A stretch of 64,000 bases of DNA from Bacillus sp. CECT 9360 (GCF_918741275.1 NZ_CAKKNA010000006.1:186001-250000), one strand, 5' to 3'; positions 1-9,837 are shown, numbered from the stretch's first letter. Numbers and translations are program-made. Notes: a model not told the origin generated them from the letters alone.

Positions 1-99
1 GTTCACGATTATAAACGGATCTCCCGGTTTGACAGCAGGTGCATCGGGATGGATGGGCGAAACCATCATCGCAAGCAAAATGGATAGTAGTAGCTTCAT
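1..99 (-). CDS. yqjB: YqjB-like exported protein, N-terminal part only
   Basis: The window edge cuts this gene, leaving 33 codons of the N-terminus. It reads as a signal peptide: Met-Lys, a Leu/Ile/Met-rich core, then a Pro/Asp-containing mature start, so the product is probably exported. The AGGGAG ribosome site lies 9-10 bases before the ATG. The name rests on position, since it follows yqjA as in B. subtilis; the sequence seen is too short for a family call. In B. subtilis the next genes are yqjC (methylmalonyl-CoA epimerase-like) and yqjD (propionyl-CoA carboxylase-like). If that order holds here, they would complete the mutAB pathway just outside the window. Confidence 0.55.
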   Translation of the reverse strand, partial: MKLLLSILLAMMVSPIHPDAPAVKPGDPFIIVN

Positions 100-145
100 G
101 TTTTTGACGCTCCCTTGCGTTTTCGCTTATTTTAAGCAAGGGAGC
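99..145 (-). promoter_or_regulatory. Hairpin covering the yqjB ribosome site
   Basis: A perfect 10-bp inverted repeat pairs 136-145 with 109-118 around a 17-base loop. On the minus strand the first arm is the last codons of yqjA up to its TAA (132-134), and the second arm contains the AAGGGAG ribosome site of yqjB. Folding would hide that site. A ribosome finishing yqjA would open the stem, which is the classic layout for translational coupling. No T-run follows the stem, so it is not a normal terminator. Confidence 0.6.
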
Positions 146-1121
146 CGTTTTTCATTCGACCTTTTGTTTTTACTGGGAGTCCCTTAAAGGATAGCTTTAT
201 CTCAAGATAACGCTCCATTTCCCTCACCAGCTGGAATAAAGCCGCCCTGGATTCAAAATCTTCCCGTGTTTTCGGAAGCTCCATTTCCTTGATTTTTTCT
301 TTCATTTCTTCAAGTTGCTGTAAATAGACAATGGCCGTATTCTGCGGATGGACGTTCTCACTTAATTCTTGAATGAAATCAGCCAGTATCCCGCTCTGCC
401 TGACATTCGTCGGGATGCTAGTCACTAGCGGCAGAATCCGCTCGATTATTTCAAATTGCTTTTCCCTCATTTTAAAATAATGATAATAGACATCCTCGCC
501 CCTTAGAAAATGATTCTCGACATCCCGGAAAGCCATTGTTTTTGCCTCTTCCAAGAGCTGGTTCGTTTCGGTTATTTCCTTACCGTCCCAATCGCTTTCA
601 TTGGTCCGCAAGTAATTGACAATCTCCCGCAGGATCACACTAAAGTTTTTTTCAATTTCTACCCGGTAAGTGACCAGTTTATTTTCAAGACTCGGCATGT
701 AAAGATTCATAATCAGGGCGACACCAATACCGATTATGATCAGAGCCGTTTCATTGAGCACCAGATCCACCGTCACATTCCCTGCCATATAAAAATGAAG
801 GACGATGACGCTGCTTGTGACAATGCCTTCCTGAATCTTTAGCGTTACAGTGGTTGGGATAAATAATAATAGCATCAGCCCGATTACGATCGGATGGTAG
901 GCAATGACTTCAAAAAGGATCGCTGAAAACACAATTGCCAGCAGGCAGGCAAAGAATCTCGACCAGGCCGCCTTCAGTGATTTCTTCTTCGTAACCTGGA
1001 CGCAAAGAATCGTCAAAATGCCCGCTGAGGCAAAGTTATCCAGGCCAAACAACTGGGCAATCATAATCGCAAGCGTCGCCCCTAAAGCGGTTTTAATCGT
1101 TCGATATCCGATTTTAAACAT
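132..1121 (-). CDS. yqjA: YqjA-type membrane protein, aromatic acid exporter-like (FUSC/DUF939)
   Basis: The N-terminal 140 residues form several hydrophobic segments typical of the aromatic acid exporter/FUSC-like superfamily. The C-terminal half (from about residue 145) is charged and helical, and probably cytoplasmic. The start at 1121 (MFKIGYRT) is preferred over an upstream ATG at 1157: it has a GGTGAT ribosome site six bases away and matches the N-terminus I recall for B. subtilis YqjA. That gives 329 residues. The substrate is unknown. It lies directly upstream of yqjB and is probably translationally coupled to it by a hairpin at its stop codon. Confidence 0.8.
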   Translation of the reverse strand: MFKIGYRTIKTALGATLAIMIAQLFGLDNFASAGILTILCVQVTKKKSLKAAWSRFFACLLAIVFSAILFEVIAYHPIVIGLMLLLFIPTTVTLKIQEGIVTSSVIVLHFYMAGNVTVDLVLNETALIIIGIGVALIMNLYMPSLENKLVTYRVEIEKNFSVILREIVNYLRTNESDWDGKEITETNQLLEEAKTMAFRDVENHFLRGEDVYYHYFKMREKQFEIIERILPLVTSIPTNVRQSGILADFIQELSENVHPQNTAIVYLQQLEEMKEKIKEMELPKTREDFESRAALFQLVREMERYLEIKLSFKGLPVKTKGRMKNGSLA

Positions 1122-1363
1122 ATATGTATCACCGGTTTCTATTTTCTTAATATCCATAGTATCAGCAAAATGGAGAGTTTTACAGCAACAACTGTCCTTT
1201 TTATCACGAATTGCCTATCCAATTTGGGATTCCAGCTTTTTGACCAAGTTTACTTATTTATCTGTTCGCTGAAATAATCCTTAAATTTAGTTTATTAAAT
1301 AAAGCTTTTGCACTTTTTATATCTAAGGGAATATAAGGATAGGATGTTATGGAGGTGTATGAC

Positions 1364-1567
1364 ATGTCTATTTCAGATAAAATCATCAAGGAACTTGACA
1401 AGTTAGATGAAAAAGAAAGACAAAAGGTACTAAAAAAAATTAAAGATAAGTATATGTCTAATGAGGTTATTTTACTGAGCGAAAACTATGCTTGGTGGGA
1501 TAATGAGGAGGATGACATATACAATGAAAGTAAAGGCTTTTCTTATGATTCCTCTATGGGATGTTAA
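1364..1567 (+). CDS. Small antitoxin-like protein
   Basis: This 67-residue ORF stands alone on the plus strand. A GGAGGT ribosome site (1351-1356) sits 7 bases before ATG 1364 and excludes the in-frame ATG at 1349. The N-terminal half is a Lys/Glu-rich helix. The C-terminal half carries a WWDNEEDDIYNE stretch, which resembles the acidic tails of small type II antitoxins (DUF2281/MazE-like) that bind PemK/MazF toxins. No intact toxin follows; an overlapping 43-codon frame at 1524-1655 may be its remnant. The family assignment comes from motif likeness only. Confidence 0.5.
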   Translation: MSISDKIIKELDKLDEKERQKVLKKIKDKYMSNEVILLSENYAWWDNEEDDIYNESKGFSYDSSMGC

Positions 1568-1655
1568 ATACAATCCCCAGTGTCCCAAGTATTTATCTGC
1601 TCTTGTTATATGTTTTTCACTTAGTCCTGCCCTTCTCAGTGATTTATACCTCTAA
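1524..1655 (+). pseudogene. Possible remnant of a PemK/MazF-type toxin gene
   Basis: A 43-codon frame starts inside the preceding antitoxin-like gene and overlaps it by 44 bases. It reads MKVKAFLMIPLWD, followed later by KYLSALVI. This loosely resembles the N-terminus of PemK/MazF toxins (K-x-G-D-V-hydrophobic-P-[FL]-x-D, then RPALVIS). The GD pair and everything beyond about 40 residues are missing. The arrangement fits a decayed toxin beside its surviving antitoxin, but the resemblance is weak and may be chance. Confidence 0.25.
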
Positions 1656-1680
1656 TTTATCGGCAATTTCAGAGGAAATA

Positions 1681-1708
1681 AAAAAAGACCCGGGAACTCC
1701 CGAGTCTT
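1681..1708 (-). terminator. brxB terminator
   Basis: An 11-bp stem (arms 1698-1708 and 1685-1695, one G-U pair on the minus strand) is followed by six or more T. It begins at the stop codon of brxB (1707-1709). Confidence 0.8.
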
Positions 1709-2144
1709 ACACTTCTTCGCAATATTGGTCAAAGTAGCCTTGCAGCTTGTTGACGACGGACATTGGATCATGCCCTTCAATTTCGTGTCTTTCCACCATT
1801 GTGATGAATTCTCCATCCTTTAACAAGGCAAATGATGGCGATGATGGCGGATAGCCTTCAAAAAAGTCACGTGCTTTTTCAGTTGCGTCTTTATCCTGGC
1901 CGGCGAAAACCGTTACAAGGTTATCCGGGCGCTTATCATAATGAACGGAATGAGCTGCGGCTGGTCTTGCGATCCCGCCTGCACAACCGCAAACTGAATT
2001 AATCATGACAAGGGTTGTTCCTTTTTGTGCGAAAGCATCTTCCACATCTTCTGGAGTTGTTAATTCTCTATATCCTGCCGTCGTGATCTCCTGGCGAGCT
2101 TGACGAACTACATCATTCATTAAAAAGTTAAAATCCATGCTCAT
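1707..2144 (-). CDS. brxB: Bacilliredoxin BrxB
   Basis: This 145-residue protein belongs to the BrxA/BrxB (YphP/YqiW, DUF1094) family. The diagnostic CGC motif is at residues 52-54 within NSVCGCAGG. Bacilliredoxins are cytoplasmic thiol-disulfide proteins that remove bacillithiol from mixed disulfides on proteins after oxidative stress. Length and N-terminus are normal for the family. The gene is monocistronic with its own terminator and sits between yqjA and meaB; B. subtilis yqiW likewise neighbours yqjA. Confidence 0.93.
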   Translation of the reverse strand: MSMDFNFLMNDVVRQARQEITTAGYRELTTPEDVEDAFAQKGTTLVMINSVCGCAGGIARPAAAHSVHYDKRPDNLVTVFAGQDKDATEKARDFFEGYPPSSPSFALLKDGEFITMVERHEIEGHDPMSVVNKLQGYFDQYCEEV

Positions 2145-2297
2145 GGTCGTGCCTCCTCTATATTTTTCTACAATTTCATAATAACAGTGTGCGATTTCAG
2201 ATTCAATCTAAATGCAATCAGAAAAAAGAGTTTAATTTTGGGTTACACCGGGAATGATAACAATACAACTAGATCCATACCCCTAACTCCCTAGATT

Positions 2298-2320
2298 GGA
2301 TAGCAGATTTTCTGCTATCC
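2298..2320 (-). other. Hairpin at the end of meaB
   Basis: A perfect 10-bp stem with a 3-base loop spans the meaB stop codon (2315-2317). On the minus strand no T-run follows, so it is a weak candidate for termination and may instead stabilise the 3' end of the mutAB-meaB transcript. Confidence 0.35.
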
Positions 2321-3454
2321 ATTTTCTTTTGGGTCGGAACTTCGCAACACTTCATTAAATATCTCAAAGCTTTCCTGGACCGCCCTCGTAATGGTTTTAT
2401 TACCCGACAACACCTGATTTTCGAGGACAGGCAGCATGTCTTTGATTTTTTCATTTTTAAAAAACAGGTTATGAAGCGAATCTTGGATCAAAGAATATAG
2501 CCATTCTTTTGATTGCTGTCTTCTTCTCTCTTGGAAGACGCCGGTTTGTTTCGTTTCTTTTAAAAACCGTTCCATGGTCTTCCACAGCGGGTCGATTCCA
2601 TCGCCGGTTAATGATGAACAAGTATATGCTTTCGCCGGCCAGCCTTTTGTCGCAGGCTGCAGGAAATGAAGAATTCGATCGTATTCTTCTTTTGTTTTCA
2701 AGGCGAGTGGCTTATTGTCTCGGTCAGCCTTATTCACGACAATTGCATCCACGAGTTCCATAATCCCTTTTTTCATTCCTTGCAATTCATCCCCGGCACC
2801 GGTGAGGACAAGAAGCATAAAGAAATCTGTCATGCTCCGGACTAATGCCTCGCTTTGGCCGACGCCAACTGTTTCAACGAGGATAATATCAAAACCAGCG
2901 GCTTCACAAAGAAGCATCGTTTCCCGGGTTTTGCGGTGAACGCCGCCGAGCGTCCCTCCTGAAGGAGAAGGCCGGATAAAGGCTTTCGGGTTCCTGGCGA
3001 GCTCTTCCATTCTCGTTTTATCACCAAGAATACTCCCGCCATTGACAGAAGAGCTCGGGTCTACTGCCAACACAGCAACCTTATGCCCCAAATTGCATAA
3101 AAAGCTGCCAAAGGTTTCGATAAATGTACTTTTCCCTGCTCCGGGCACTCCGGAAATCCCGATCCGGATTGAACTGCCTGCTTTGGGCAAAATCGATTGC
3201 AGAAGCTGCTGCGCATCCTCGAAATGATGTGGGGCATTGCTTTCGACCAATGTGATCGCACGCGCAAGCATGGCTCTATCTCCCCGCAACAGACCTGCTT
3301 TTATATCGCTAAGATCGAGCTTCTGCTTTTCCTTTTTTACAAACCTGCCTTTGCCTGTTTTAGCGGCCGTGGATGACATGTCCACCCCTTTTCTTACAAT
3401 AGAAGCGAAGCCTTCGCTTTCTTCTGACCATTCAGGTTTTTTTCCATTCTCCAT
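2315..3454 (-). CDS. meaB: MeaB/ArgK-type G-protein chaperone of methylmalonyl-CoA mutase
   Basis: This P-loop GTPase has a Walker A motif GVPGAGKS near residues 102-109, an ETVGVGQSE switch region and an NKAD specificity motif. MeaB proteins protect the mutase from inactivation and gate loading of adenosylcobalamin. ATG 3454 overlaps the mutB stop as TGATG, which indicates translational coupling. A GTG one codon upstream is possible but lies closer to the ribosome site. The product has 379 residues. The N-terminal 50 residues are basic and longer than in many MeaB proteins. It is the last gene of mutA-mutB-meaB and matches its partner by function and position. Confidence 0.93.
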   Translation of the reverse strand: MENGKKPEWSEESEGFASIVRKGVDMSSTAAKTGKGRFVKKEKQKLDLSDIKAGLLRGDRAMLARAITLVESNAPHHFEDAQQLLQSILPKAGSSIRIGISGVPGAGKSTFIETFGSFLCNLGHKVAVLAVDPSSSVNGGSILGDKTRMEELARNPKAFIRPSPSGGTLGGVHRKTRETMLLCEAAGFDIILVETVGVGQSEALVRSMTDFFMLLVLTGAGDELQGMKKGIMELVDAIVVNKADRDNKPLALKTKEEYDRILHFLQPATKGWPAKAYTCSSLTGDGIDPLWKTMERFLKETKQTGVFQERRRQQSKEWLYSLIQDSLHNLFFKNEKIKDMLPVLENQVLSGNKTITRAVQESFEIFNEVLRSSDPKENG

Positions 3455-5646
3455 CACCCCGACACTTCCTCATATCCGAGGCGGCGGTAGATTTCCTTCA
3501 ACACGCCTTTAGCGGCTTGCGGAATGACTGTACCAGGTCCAAAAATCGCGGCTGCCCCATTTTGCTGCAGGAATTCATAATCCTGGGCCGGAATCACGCC
3601 GCCGGCAATTACGATGATGTCTTCCCTGCCCAGTTTTTTCAGTTCATTCACGAGTTGGGGAAGAAGTGTTTTATGTCCTCCGGCGAGCGAGCTCATTCCG
3701 ATTGCGTGGACATCGTTTTCGACTGCCTGCAGTGCCGTTTCTTCCGGCGTCTGGAAAAGCGGACCGATATCGACGTCGAATCCCAAATCGGCAAAAGCAG
3801 TCGAAACAACCTTGGCACCGCGGTCATGGCCGTCCTGGCCCATTTTCGCCATCAGAAGACGGGGCCTTCTGCCTTCATTTTCAAGGAAGTCATCGGTCAT
3901 CTGTTTCACTTCTTCAATTTCATTTTCATTCGAGTAAGAGGAGCTGTAAACGCCGCTGATCGAACGGATCGTTGCCTTATGGCGCCCGGCTGCCTTTTCG
4001 ATCGCATCCGAGATTTCCCCAAGCGTCGCCCTTGCTCTTGCAGCCTGGACGGCCAGCTCAAGCAGGTTGCCTTCACCGCTCATAGCCGCCTCTGAAAGCG
4101 CCGCGAGTGTAGCCTCAACCTGTTCCTGATTCCTTGCTTCCTTTAGTTTGGCAAGTTTTTGAAGCTGGCTTTCGCGTACAGCCGTATTATCAATTTCCAG
4201 GATTTCTATTGGATCCTCTTTTTCAAGACGGTACTTGTTCACACCGACGATCGTTTCCTTGCCGGAGTCGATTTGAGCCTGTCGCTTCGCGGCCGCTTCC
4301 TCAATTCGCATTTTAGGAAGCCCAGTCTCTATAGCTTTTGCCATTCCGCCAAGCTCTTCAATCTCCTCGATATGGGTCCAAGCCCGGTTAATCAGTTCAT
4401 TCGTCAGTGATTCCACATAATACGAACCGGCCCACGGGTCGATCACCTTAGTGATTCCCGTTTCCTCCTGAAGATATAACTGGGTGTTCCTCGCGATCCG
4501 CGCTGAAAAATCAGTCGGCAGGGCGATGGCTTCATCAAGGGCATTCGTATGAAGTGATTGCGTATGTCCTAACGCAGCCGCATGGGCTTCCAGTAACGTG
4601 CGGACAACATTATTGAATGGATCCTGTTCCGACAGGCTCCAGCCGGAGGTTTGCGAATGGGTACGCAGTGCCATTGATTTTGAATTCTTTGGCTCGAATT
4701 GCTTCATCAGCTTTGCCCAAATAAAACGGGCAGCCCTCATTTTGGCTACTTCCATGAAGTAATTCATTCCGATTGCCCAGAAAAAAGAAAGGCGGGGGGC
4801 AAAAGAATCTACCGGTATGCCAGCCTCAAGCCCAGTTCGCACATATTCAAGGCCGTCTGCGAGCGTATAGGCAAGTTCAATATCAGCCGGTGCGCCCGCT
4901 TCCTGCATATGATAGCCTGAAATGCTGATGCTATTAAACTTCGGCATATATTTGGACGTATATTCGAATATGTCGGCAATGATTTTCATCGACATATCCG
5001 GCGGATAGATATATGTATTCCGCACCATGTATTCTTTTAAAATATCGTTTTGAATCGTACCGGAGAGTTTTTCCTGGGTTACACCCTGTTCCTCGGCTGT
5101 CACGATATAAAAGGCCAAAATCGGCAGGACTGCCCCGTTCATTGTCATCGAAACGGACATTTGATCGAGGGGAATCCCTTCAAATAACCGTTTCATATCG
5201 AGAATCGAATCAATCGCCACGCCCGCTTTGCCGACGTCGCCGACAACCCGGGGATGGTCCGAGTCATAACCTCTGTGTGTCGCCAGGTCAAACGCCACGG
5301 ATAAACCTTTTTGGCCCATTGCCAGATTTCTGCGATAAAAGGCATTGGATTCCTCTGCCGTCGAGAAACCGGCATACTGACGCACCGTCCACGGACGGTT
5401 TACAAACATCGTCGGATAAGGTCCCCGAGTATATGGTGCAAGACCCGGAACACCTTTCATATGCTCGAATTCCGTCACTTCTTCTTTTTGATAAAGAGAC
5501 TTGATCTGAATCTGCTCATTCGTTTCATATAAAAGCTCGTCAATGGAGCCGTGAATCGCTGCCTCAGCTTCTTTTTTCCATTGTTCAGAAGAACCGTCTG
5601 CTTTAATTGTCGTAAGCTTAATTTTAGTAAAATCAGGCTTTTTCAC
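3454..5646 (-). CDS. mutB: Methylmalonyl-CoA mutase, large (catalytic) subunit
   Basis: This 730-residue subunit interconverts (R)-methylmalonyl-CoA and succinyl-CoA using adenosylcobalamin. The N-terminal TIM-barrel domain contains the conserved TRGPYPTM and RNTQL motifs. The C-terminal B12-binding domain carries the DxHxxG signature (D605, H607, G610) that supplies the lower axial histidine. It follows mutA by one base and overlaps meaB. It links the propionyl-CoA formed from Val/Ile by the nearby bkd pathway to the TCA cycle. Propionyl-CoA carboxylase and the epimerase are not in the window. Confidence 0.97.
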   Translation of the reverse strand: MKKPDFTKIKLTTIKADGSSEQWKKEAEAAIHGSIDELLYETNEQIQIKSLYQKEEVTEFEHMKGVPGLAPYTRGPYPTMFVNRPWTVRQYAGFSTAEESNAFYRRNLAMGQKGLSVAFDLATHRGYDSDHPRVVGDVGKAGVAIDSILDMKRLFEGIPLDQMSVSMTMNGAVLPILAFYIVTAEEQGVTQEKLSGTIQNDILKEYMVRNTYIYPPDMSMKIIADIFEYTSKYMPKFNSISISGYHMQEAGAPADIELAYTLADGLEYVRTGLEAGIPVDSFAPRLSFFWAIGMNYFMEVAKMRAARFIWAKLMKQFEPKNSKSMALRTHSQTSGWSLSEQDPFNNVVRTLLEAHAAALGHTQSLHTNALDEAIALPTDFSARIARNTQLYLQEETGITKVIDPWAGSYYVESLTNELINRAWTHIEEIEELGGMAKAIETGLPKMRIEEAAAKRQAQIDSGKETIVGVNKYRLEKEDPIEILEIDNTAVRESQLQKLAKLKEARNQEQVEATLAALSEAAMSGEGNLLELAVQAARARATLGEISDAIEKAAGRHKATIRSISGVYSSSYSNENEIEEVKQMTDDFLENEGRRPRLLMAKMGQDGHDRGAKVVSTAFADLGFDVDIGPLFQTPEETALQAVENDVHAIGMSSLAGGHKTLLPQLVNELKKLGREDIIVIAGGVIPAQDYEFLQQNGAAAIFGPGTVIPQAAKGVLKEIYRRLGYEEVSG

Positions 5647-5647
5647 G

Positions 5648-7513
5648 TTATTCCACCCCCATCTCCGTCAGCCATTGAGTCAGTATCTCGACCGCATTTG
5701 TTCTCACATGCACAAATTCGTTTACGCCAGCCTGGCTTAATGCTGCCTCAAGATCGCGGTCCTGTTTCCCAACCAAATACATATTCTTATCAGGATAGCT
5801 TTCCTTAACAGCTTGAACGAATGATACAGCCGCTTCCAGGTAATCGGCATCGCTTCCGCACAAGCAATAGCTCTTCAGGTTCGTATCTTTAATAAAAGCG
5901 AGGATATCCTCTTTCGTACTGCAACCCTCGCTATCGACCGTTGCAATACCACCGGCTGCGGCTATTCCTTTGATAAAATCAGTTCTCGATTTATATGCCT
6001 TAAGCTCGCCGAGATTGATTAATCCAAGTTTCGGAGATTCCACTTGGGTCCCATGGGCCCCCGCACGAAGGCGGATATTCTCAAATTCTTCAGAGATTCT
6101 CCTGATTGGAATCGGAGTAATCTCTATGAAAGCTGTTTTTTCATTTGAATGATCCTTGGTAACTTTAGGTTGTTTTACTTTTTCCGCTGCGTTCGGATAG
6201 ACATTGCTTCCTATGATGCTCTCTTTCCGTGAAGCTACGTTTTCTTGTCTTTGATTAAAACTATCGGAAATTTCCGACTGGATGATGCCTTTGTTAAGCG
6301 ATTCGATGATGCCTCCCTGATTCTCGATTTCAAGGAATTTTGCCCAGACAGCTTCCGCTAATTGATCAGTAAGCTTCTCGACATAAAAGGAGCCCCCCGC
6401 AGGATCGGCAACATTCGTGATCTGGGTTTCTTCCTTTAAGACAAGCTGTGTATTGCGGGCAAGCCTGTTGGAGAAGCCATTGTCCGTTTCTTGGAGCTGA
6501 TCAAAAGGATGGACTTGCATATATTGCACACCGCCTACAACGGCAGCGAAAGCCTGATTGGCCATACGCAGGATATTCACGTGCTTATCATACAATGTTA
6601 CCGTGACCTTAGAAGTTTCGGCGTGAATATGCATTTTGAAATACTCAGGAGGCACGTCATACGCTTCCGCAAGCAAAGCCCATAACCGTCTTCCCGCCCG
6701 CAGCTTGGCAATATTCATAAAGTAATTGGAATCAACCGCAAACGAAAACACGATTTTGCTAGTCATTTCTTCGATAGATAGGCCGTGTTTTTGGCCTTCA
6801 TTCAAATAATGAACCGCCTCGGCCAATCCAAAAGCAAGCTCTTGAATCGCATGGGCACCACCGTTATGGTAGACAGATGTTTTGATGAAAACACTCTTAA
6901 CATTTGGTAGTATTTCACCCAGTTCGCGTATTCCGGCAAACCAGTCATTAAAATAGCCGTCCAAGTCAGTCGGAAGATTGCCAGAAACTACCCATTCCGC
7001 TATCGGATCCTCCGCAAGAACCCCGTTTACTGACAATCTGTGTTTCTCAAAATAATTTATTAATAATGGCAAGGCGGTTTGCCCATTTCCCTCTAAATCT
7101 ATAAAAAGCGGCACGTCCTCTAAAGGCAAGCGTTCAAAGAGATGTTCAAGCGAACCGTTCAGCAAGCTTGCCGGGAAAAAAATCGCATTCTGGCCTCGGG
7201 ACAATGCGTCATGCATCTTTTGATTTGCTTCTGCTTCCGACGCGGCAAAAACAGGCTGGCATATCAGCCATGGATTCTGATAATAGCCGGTTATATGGAT
7301 TCCTCTCGTATACGGAAAGAATCCAGGGAGTTCCCCGCGGGCATCCTCAGACAGACTTTTTTCTGTATATAGTGGCTGAAGCGCAATGCCCTCATATGTA
7401 TTCGTCGTCAGCTTTTCAATGCTACTACCTTTTAAACTGCTTTCAGCGGCTTCTTTCCAGTCTTCCAGGGAAGGACCGGGAAACGAGAGATTTTTCACTT
7501 CTTTTAACTTCAC
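5648..7513 (-). CDS. mutA: Methylmalonyl-CoA mutase, small subunit
   Basis: This 621-residue paralogue of MutB keeps the barrel domain ([18 protein letters not shown]) but lacks the DxHxxG histidine in its C-terminal domain, as expected of the non-catalytic subunit. It starts at GTG 7513 with only a weak GAAAG ribosome site. It is the first gene of mutA-mutB-meaB. Upstream are an extended -10 promoter and an inverted repeat that could bind a TetR-type repressor. Confidence 0.95.
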   Translation of the reverse strand: MKLKEVKNLSFPGPSLEDWKEAAESSLKGSSIEKLTTNTYEGIALQPLYTEKSLSEDARGELPGFFPYTRGIHITGYYQNPWLICQPVFAASEAEANQKMHDALSRGQNAIFFPASLLNGSLEHLFERLPLEDVPLFIDLEGNGQTALPLLINYFEKHRLSVNGVLAEDPIAEWVVSGNLPTDLDGYFNDWFAGIRELGEILPNVKSVFIKTSVYHNGGAHAIQELAFGLAEAVHYLNEGQKHGLSIEEMTSKIVFSFAVDSNYFMNIAKLRAGRRLWALLAEAYDVPPEYFKMHIHAETSKVTVTLYDKHVNILRMANQAFAAVVGGVQYMQVHPFDQLQETDNGFSNRLARNTQLVLKEETQITNVADPAGGSFYVEKLTDQLAEAVWAKFLEIENQGGIIESLNKGIIQSEISDSFNQRQENVASRKESIIGSNVYPNAAEKVKQPKVTKDHSNEKTAFIEITPIPIRRISEEFENIRLRAGAHGTQVESPKLGLINLGELKAYKSRTDFIKGIAAAGGIATVDSEGCSTKEDILAFIKDTNLKSYCLCGSDADYLEAAVSFVQAVKESYPDKNMYLVGKQDRDLEAALSQAGVNEFVHVRTNAVEILTQWLTEMGVE

Positions 7514-7542
7514 TGTAATCGCTTTCTTTCATACCTTTTTTT

Positions 7543-7570
7543 ATACGCAGAGCGAACGCTCGCTCAGTAT
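7543..7570 (-). promoter_or_regulatory. Inverted-repeat operator candidate upstream of mutA
   Basis: GAGCGA and TCGCTC half-sites (7550-7555, 7560-7565) flank a 4-base centre. Outer ATAC/GTAT ends give partial dyad symmetry over 28 bp. Size and symmetry suit a TetR-family regulator, as for FadR-type control of acyl-CoA genes. It lies between the -10 site and the mutA start, where a bound repressor would block elongation. Confidence 0.45.
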
Positions 7571-7608
7571 GAATTTGAAAGCTCCCTCCCTCCATGTCTT
7601 TTAAAATA

Positions 7609-7617
7609 ATTATAACA
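7609..7617 (-). promoter_or_regulatory. Extended -10 promoter for mutA
   Basis: The minus strand reads TGTTATAAT, a perfect extended -10 box (TGn then TATAAT), about 95 bases before the mutA start. No good -35 box is seen at 17 bp, which is tolerated with an extended -10. Confidence 0.5.
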
Positions 7618-7688
7618 TTCTCACAACATAATATTCTAGAAAATGCCTTACAATCCTGCAATCATGTGGATGATCATGAATTCATAAG

Positions 7689-7717
7689 AAAAAAAACCCT
7701 TCATAAACGCTGAAGGG
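7689..7717 (-). terminator. sodC terminator
   Basis: A 7-bp stem CCCTTCA/TGAAGGG is followed on the minus strand by eight T. It lies just after the sodC stop. Confidence 0.85.
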
Positions 7718-7732
7718 CTTCTTCTCTGGTTT

Positions 7733-8380
7733 TCAGTTGCTATCCTCATTAACTTTCTCAATAACGCCGCATGCGAGCCTTGAACCTGCGTCACCTGTTT
7801 TCGTTGTATCTTCGTCAGGACCGGAGGCGCCATTTTCCAGATAACGCCCATGAATGTTAGCGAAGTTATCTGGGCCTTCATGAACCATGACAGCAAGTTC
7901 TTGTTCCATTAAATGGTCCATCGTTAAGCGGTCAAAGGTTGCTGAATATTCAGCTGTGCCATCTTCATTTACATAAAGCGATGGCATATCACCAGCATGT
8001 CCCGGGTGGGTTTTGTCATCCGGATTAAAATGTCCGCCCGCTGTCGTAAATGGACCATCCTCCGCATCAGGTTCACATACTCCTTTTTCATGGATATGGA
8101 AGCCATGATGCCCTGGCACCAGGCCTTCCATATTGGCTTCAATTTTTATTTGGTCATCATTCTTGGAAAAATTAACAGTTCCCACGGTTTCATTATTCGC
8201 ATCCTTGACTTCAGCTGTAGCCTGAGGGCTAGTCTGTTCTGTTGCCCCTTCGTTGATCTGAGCCGTGTCATCCATCTTTGGGATGTCTTCTCCCTCCGCG
8301 TTTTCACCGTCACCGCCACAACCGATCAAAAACAAAACGACAGACATTGGCAGTAGTAGCTTTGTCCAATAATTCTTCAT
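7733..8380 (-). CDS. sodC: Cu/Zn superoxide dismutase-like lipoprotein
   Basis: The 215-residue product starts at ATG 8380 behind a GAGGGGAG ribosome site; an upstream in-frame start lacks one. The N-terminus is a lipoprotein signal with lipobox LIGC (Cys about residue 21), followed by an acidic linker, so it should sit on the outer face of the membrane. The SodC domain has GFHIHEKG, AGGHFNP, HPGHAGD and VMVHEGPDN, covering the expected Cu and Zn histidines, plus a conserved Cys pair (GVCEP, LACGV). It lies alone between bkdB and mutA with its own terminator. Dismutase activity is inferred from the ligands. Confidence 0.88.
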   Translation of the reverse strand: MKNYWTKLLLPMSVVLFLIGCGGDGENAEGEDIPKMDDTAQINEGATEQTSPQATAEVKDANNETVGTVNFSKNDDQIKIEANMEGLVPGHHGFHIHEKGVCEPDAEDGPFTTAGGHFNPDDKTHPGHAGDMPSLYVNEDGTAEYSATFDRLTMDHLMEQELAVMVHEGPDNFANIHGRYLENGASGPDEDTTKTGDAGSRLACGVIEKVNEDSN

Positions 8381-8479
8381 TTGCCTGCTCCCCTCTTCAC
8401 TTTGTTCAGATATCCTTCCTTTCCATACTTCCACTAACCTGATGTGTTAAACGTAAAAACGATAATTTCGACAAAAAAC

Positions 8480-8510
8480 AGGAAAACGACGCCGGCAAAT
8501 TTCCGGCGTC
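8480..8510 (-). terminator. bkd operon terminator
   Basis: An 8-bp GC-rich stem GACGCCGG/CCGGCGTC (8503-8510 with 8488-8495) is followed on the minus strand by a T-rich run. It sits 8 bases past the bkdB stop. Confidence 0.85.
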
Positions 8511-8518
8511 GCTTTGTG

Positions 8519-9799
8519 TTAATATATGGACGTATTTGTACTCGATGTATGTTCAACGATCTCCTTCACCCTAGCAAGGAAACGCCCGCAAACAAGTCCG
8601 TCAAGCACTCGATGATCGAGTGACATACAGAGGTTCACCATGTCGCGGACCGCAATCATATTATCGATGATAACCGGTCTTTTCACGATCGATTCTACTT
8701 GCAGGATCGCTGCCTGCGGATAATTGATGATGCCCATCGATTGAATCGAACCGAATGAGCCCGTATTATTCACGGTAAAAGTGCCGCCTTGCATTTCGTC
8801 TGACTTCAGCTTGCCGCTGCGTACTTTTCCGGCAAGCTCGTGGATTTCACGGGCAATCCCTTTAATCGATTTTTCATCGGCGTTTCTGATTACAGGAACA
8901 AACAGGGCATCCTCTGTTGCGACAGCAATCGAGATGTTAATGTCCTTTTTCTGGATGATTTTATCACCCGCCCACATGGAATTGATTTGCGGGAATTCTT
9001 TCAAAGCCTGTGCGACCGCTTTTACGAAGAACGCAAAATAAGTCAGGTTATAGCCTTCTTTTTGCTTGAATTCATTTTTCAGCGAATCACGGTAAGTCAC
9101 CAGATTGGTAGCATCCACTTCGACCATCGTCCACGCATGCGGAGCTTCATGCTTGCTACGCAGCATATTTGCCGCGATCGCTTTTCTGACACCTGTCACC
9201 GGGATTTCAACATCTCCGGCAGCAGTCGGAACAGAAACTGACTCGGCTGGTTTTAACTGCTGGCCAGTCGGTCCACTTCCCCTTGCAGGCTCCGTACTAG
9301 TGCCTCCAGCTTGCGGAATATTTCCGGAATCAATTAATTTCAGTAAATCTTTTCTCGTAATCCGGCCTTCTTTACCGGTTCCTAGTACCTGGATTAAATC
9401 TATCCCGTGTTCCTGGGAAATTTTCAGAACGGCGGGAGAATATCTGGCTTTTCCTCGCGTCTCATTTACACTGTCAAAGTCAGGCTGTTGCGGCGGAGCG
9501 TCTTTCTTTTCTTCAGTATGAAAGTCTTCGTTAACGGCCGCTTCGTCCGCTTTTGTCCCCTCTACTTCGATCGAGCAGATTACTTCCCCGATGGCCAGCG
9601 TCTGGTCTTCCTCGGCCATAAGTTCTTTAATAACACCTGTAAATGAGGACGGAACTTCTGCATTTACCTTGTCAGTCATGACTTCAGCGATTGGATCGTA
9701 TTTATTGACATGGTCGCCCGGCTTTATCAGCCATTTGCTGATTGTGCCTTCGGTGACGCTTTCTCCGAGCTGCGGCATTTTCATTTGTTCAATTGCCAA
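8519..9799 (-). CDS. bkdB: Branched-chain 2-oxoacid dehydrogenase E2 (dihydrolipoyl acyltransferase)
   Basis: This 426-residue protein has one N-terminal lipoyl domain (lipoylated Lys44 in VMTDKVNAEV), an E1/E3-binding domain around residues 118-155, an Ala/Pro/Ser-rich linker and a catalytic domain with the DHRVLDG motif (His396). It transfers acyl groups from lipoamide to CoA. The start is TTG 9799 behind AAAGGAGG. It is the last gene of the bkd operon, separated from bkdAB by 175 bases that carry a tandem repeat array. Confidence 0.95.
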   Translation of the reverse strand: MAIEQMKMPQLGESVTEGTISKWLIKPGDHVNKYDPIAEVMTDKVNAEVPSSFTGVIKELMAEEDQTLAIGEVICSIEVEGTKADEAAVNEDFHTEEKKDAPPQQPDFDSVNETRGKARYSPAVLKISQEHGIDLIQVLGTGKEGRITRKDLLKLIDSGNIPQAGGTSTEPARGSGPTGQQLKPAESVSVPTAAGDVEIPVTGVRKAIAANMLRSKHEAPHAWTMVEVDATNLVTYRDSLKNEFKQKEGYNLTYFAFFVKAVAQALKEFPQINSMWAGDKIIQKKDINISIAVATEDALFVPVIRNADEKSIKGIAREIHELAGKVRSGKLKSDEMQGGTFTVNNTGSFGSIQSMGIINYPQAAILQVESIVKRPVIIDNMIAVRDMVNLCMSLDHRVLDGLVCGRFLARVKEIVEHTSSTNTSIY

Positions 9800-9837
9800 T
9801 GTGCAGACCTCCTTTTATAAGTTTTCATGAGGCTTTC

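Noticed and set aside
2298..2320. Intrinsic terminator after meaB
   Set aside because: The hairpin is perfect but no T-run follows on the minus strand; kept only as an unassigned hairpin.
2269..2454. Small basic ORF over the end of meaB
   Set aside because: It is in another frame of meaB, has no ribosome site and its Arg/Lys-rich composition is typical of shadow frames.
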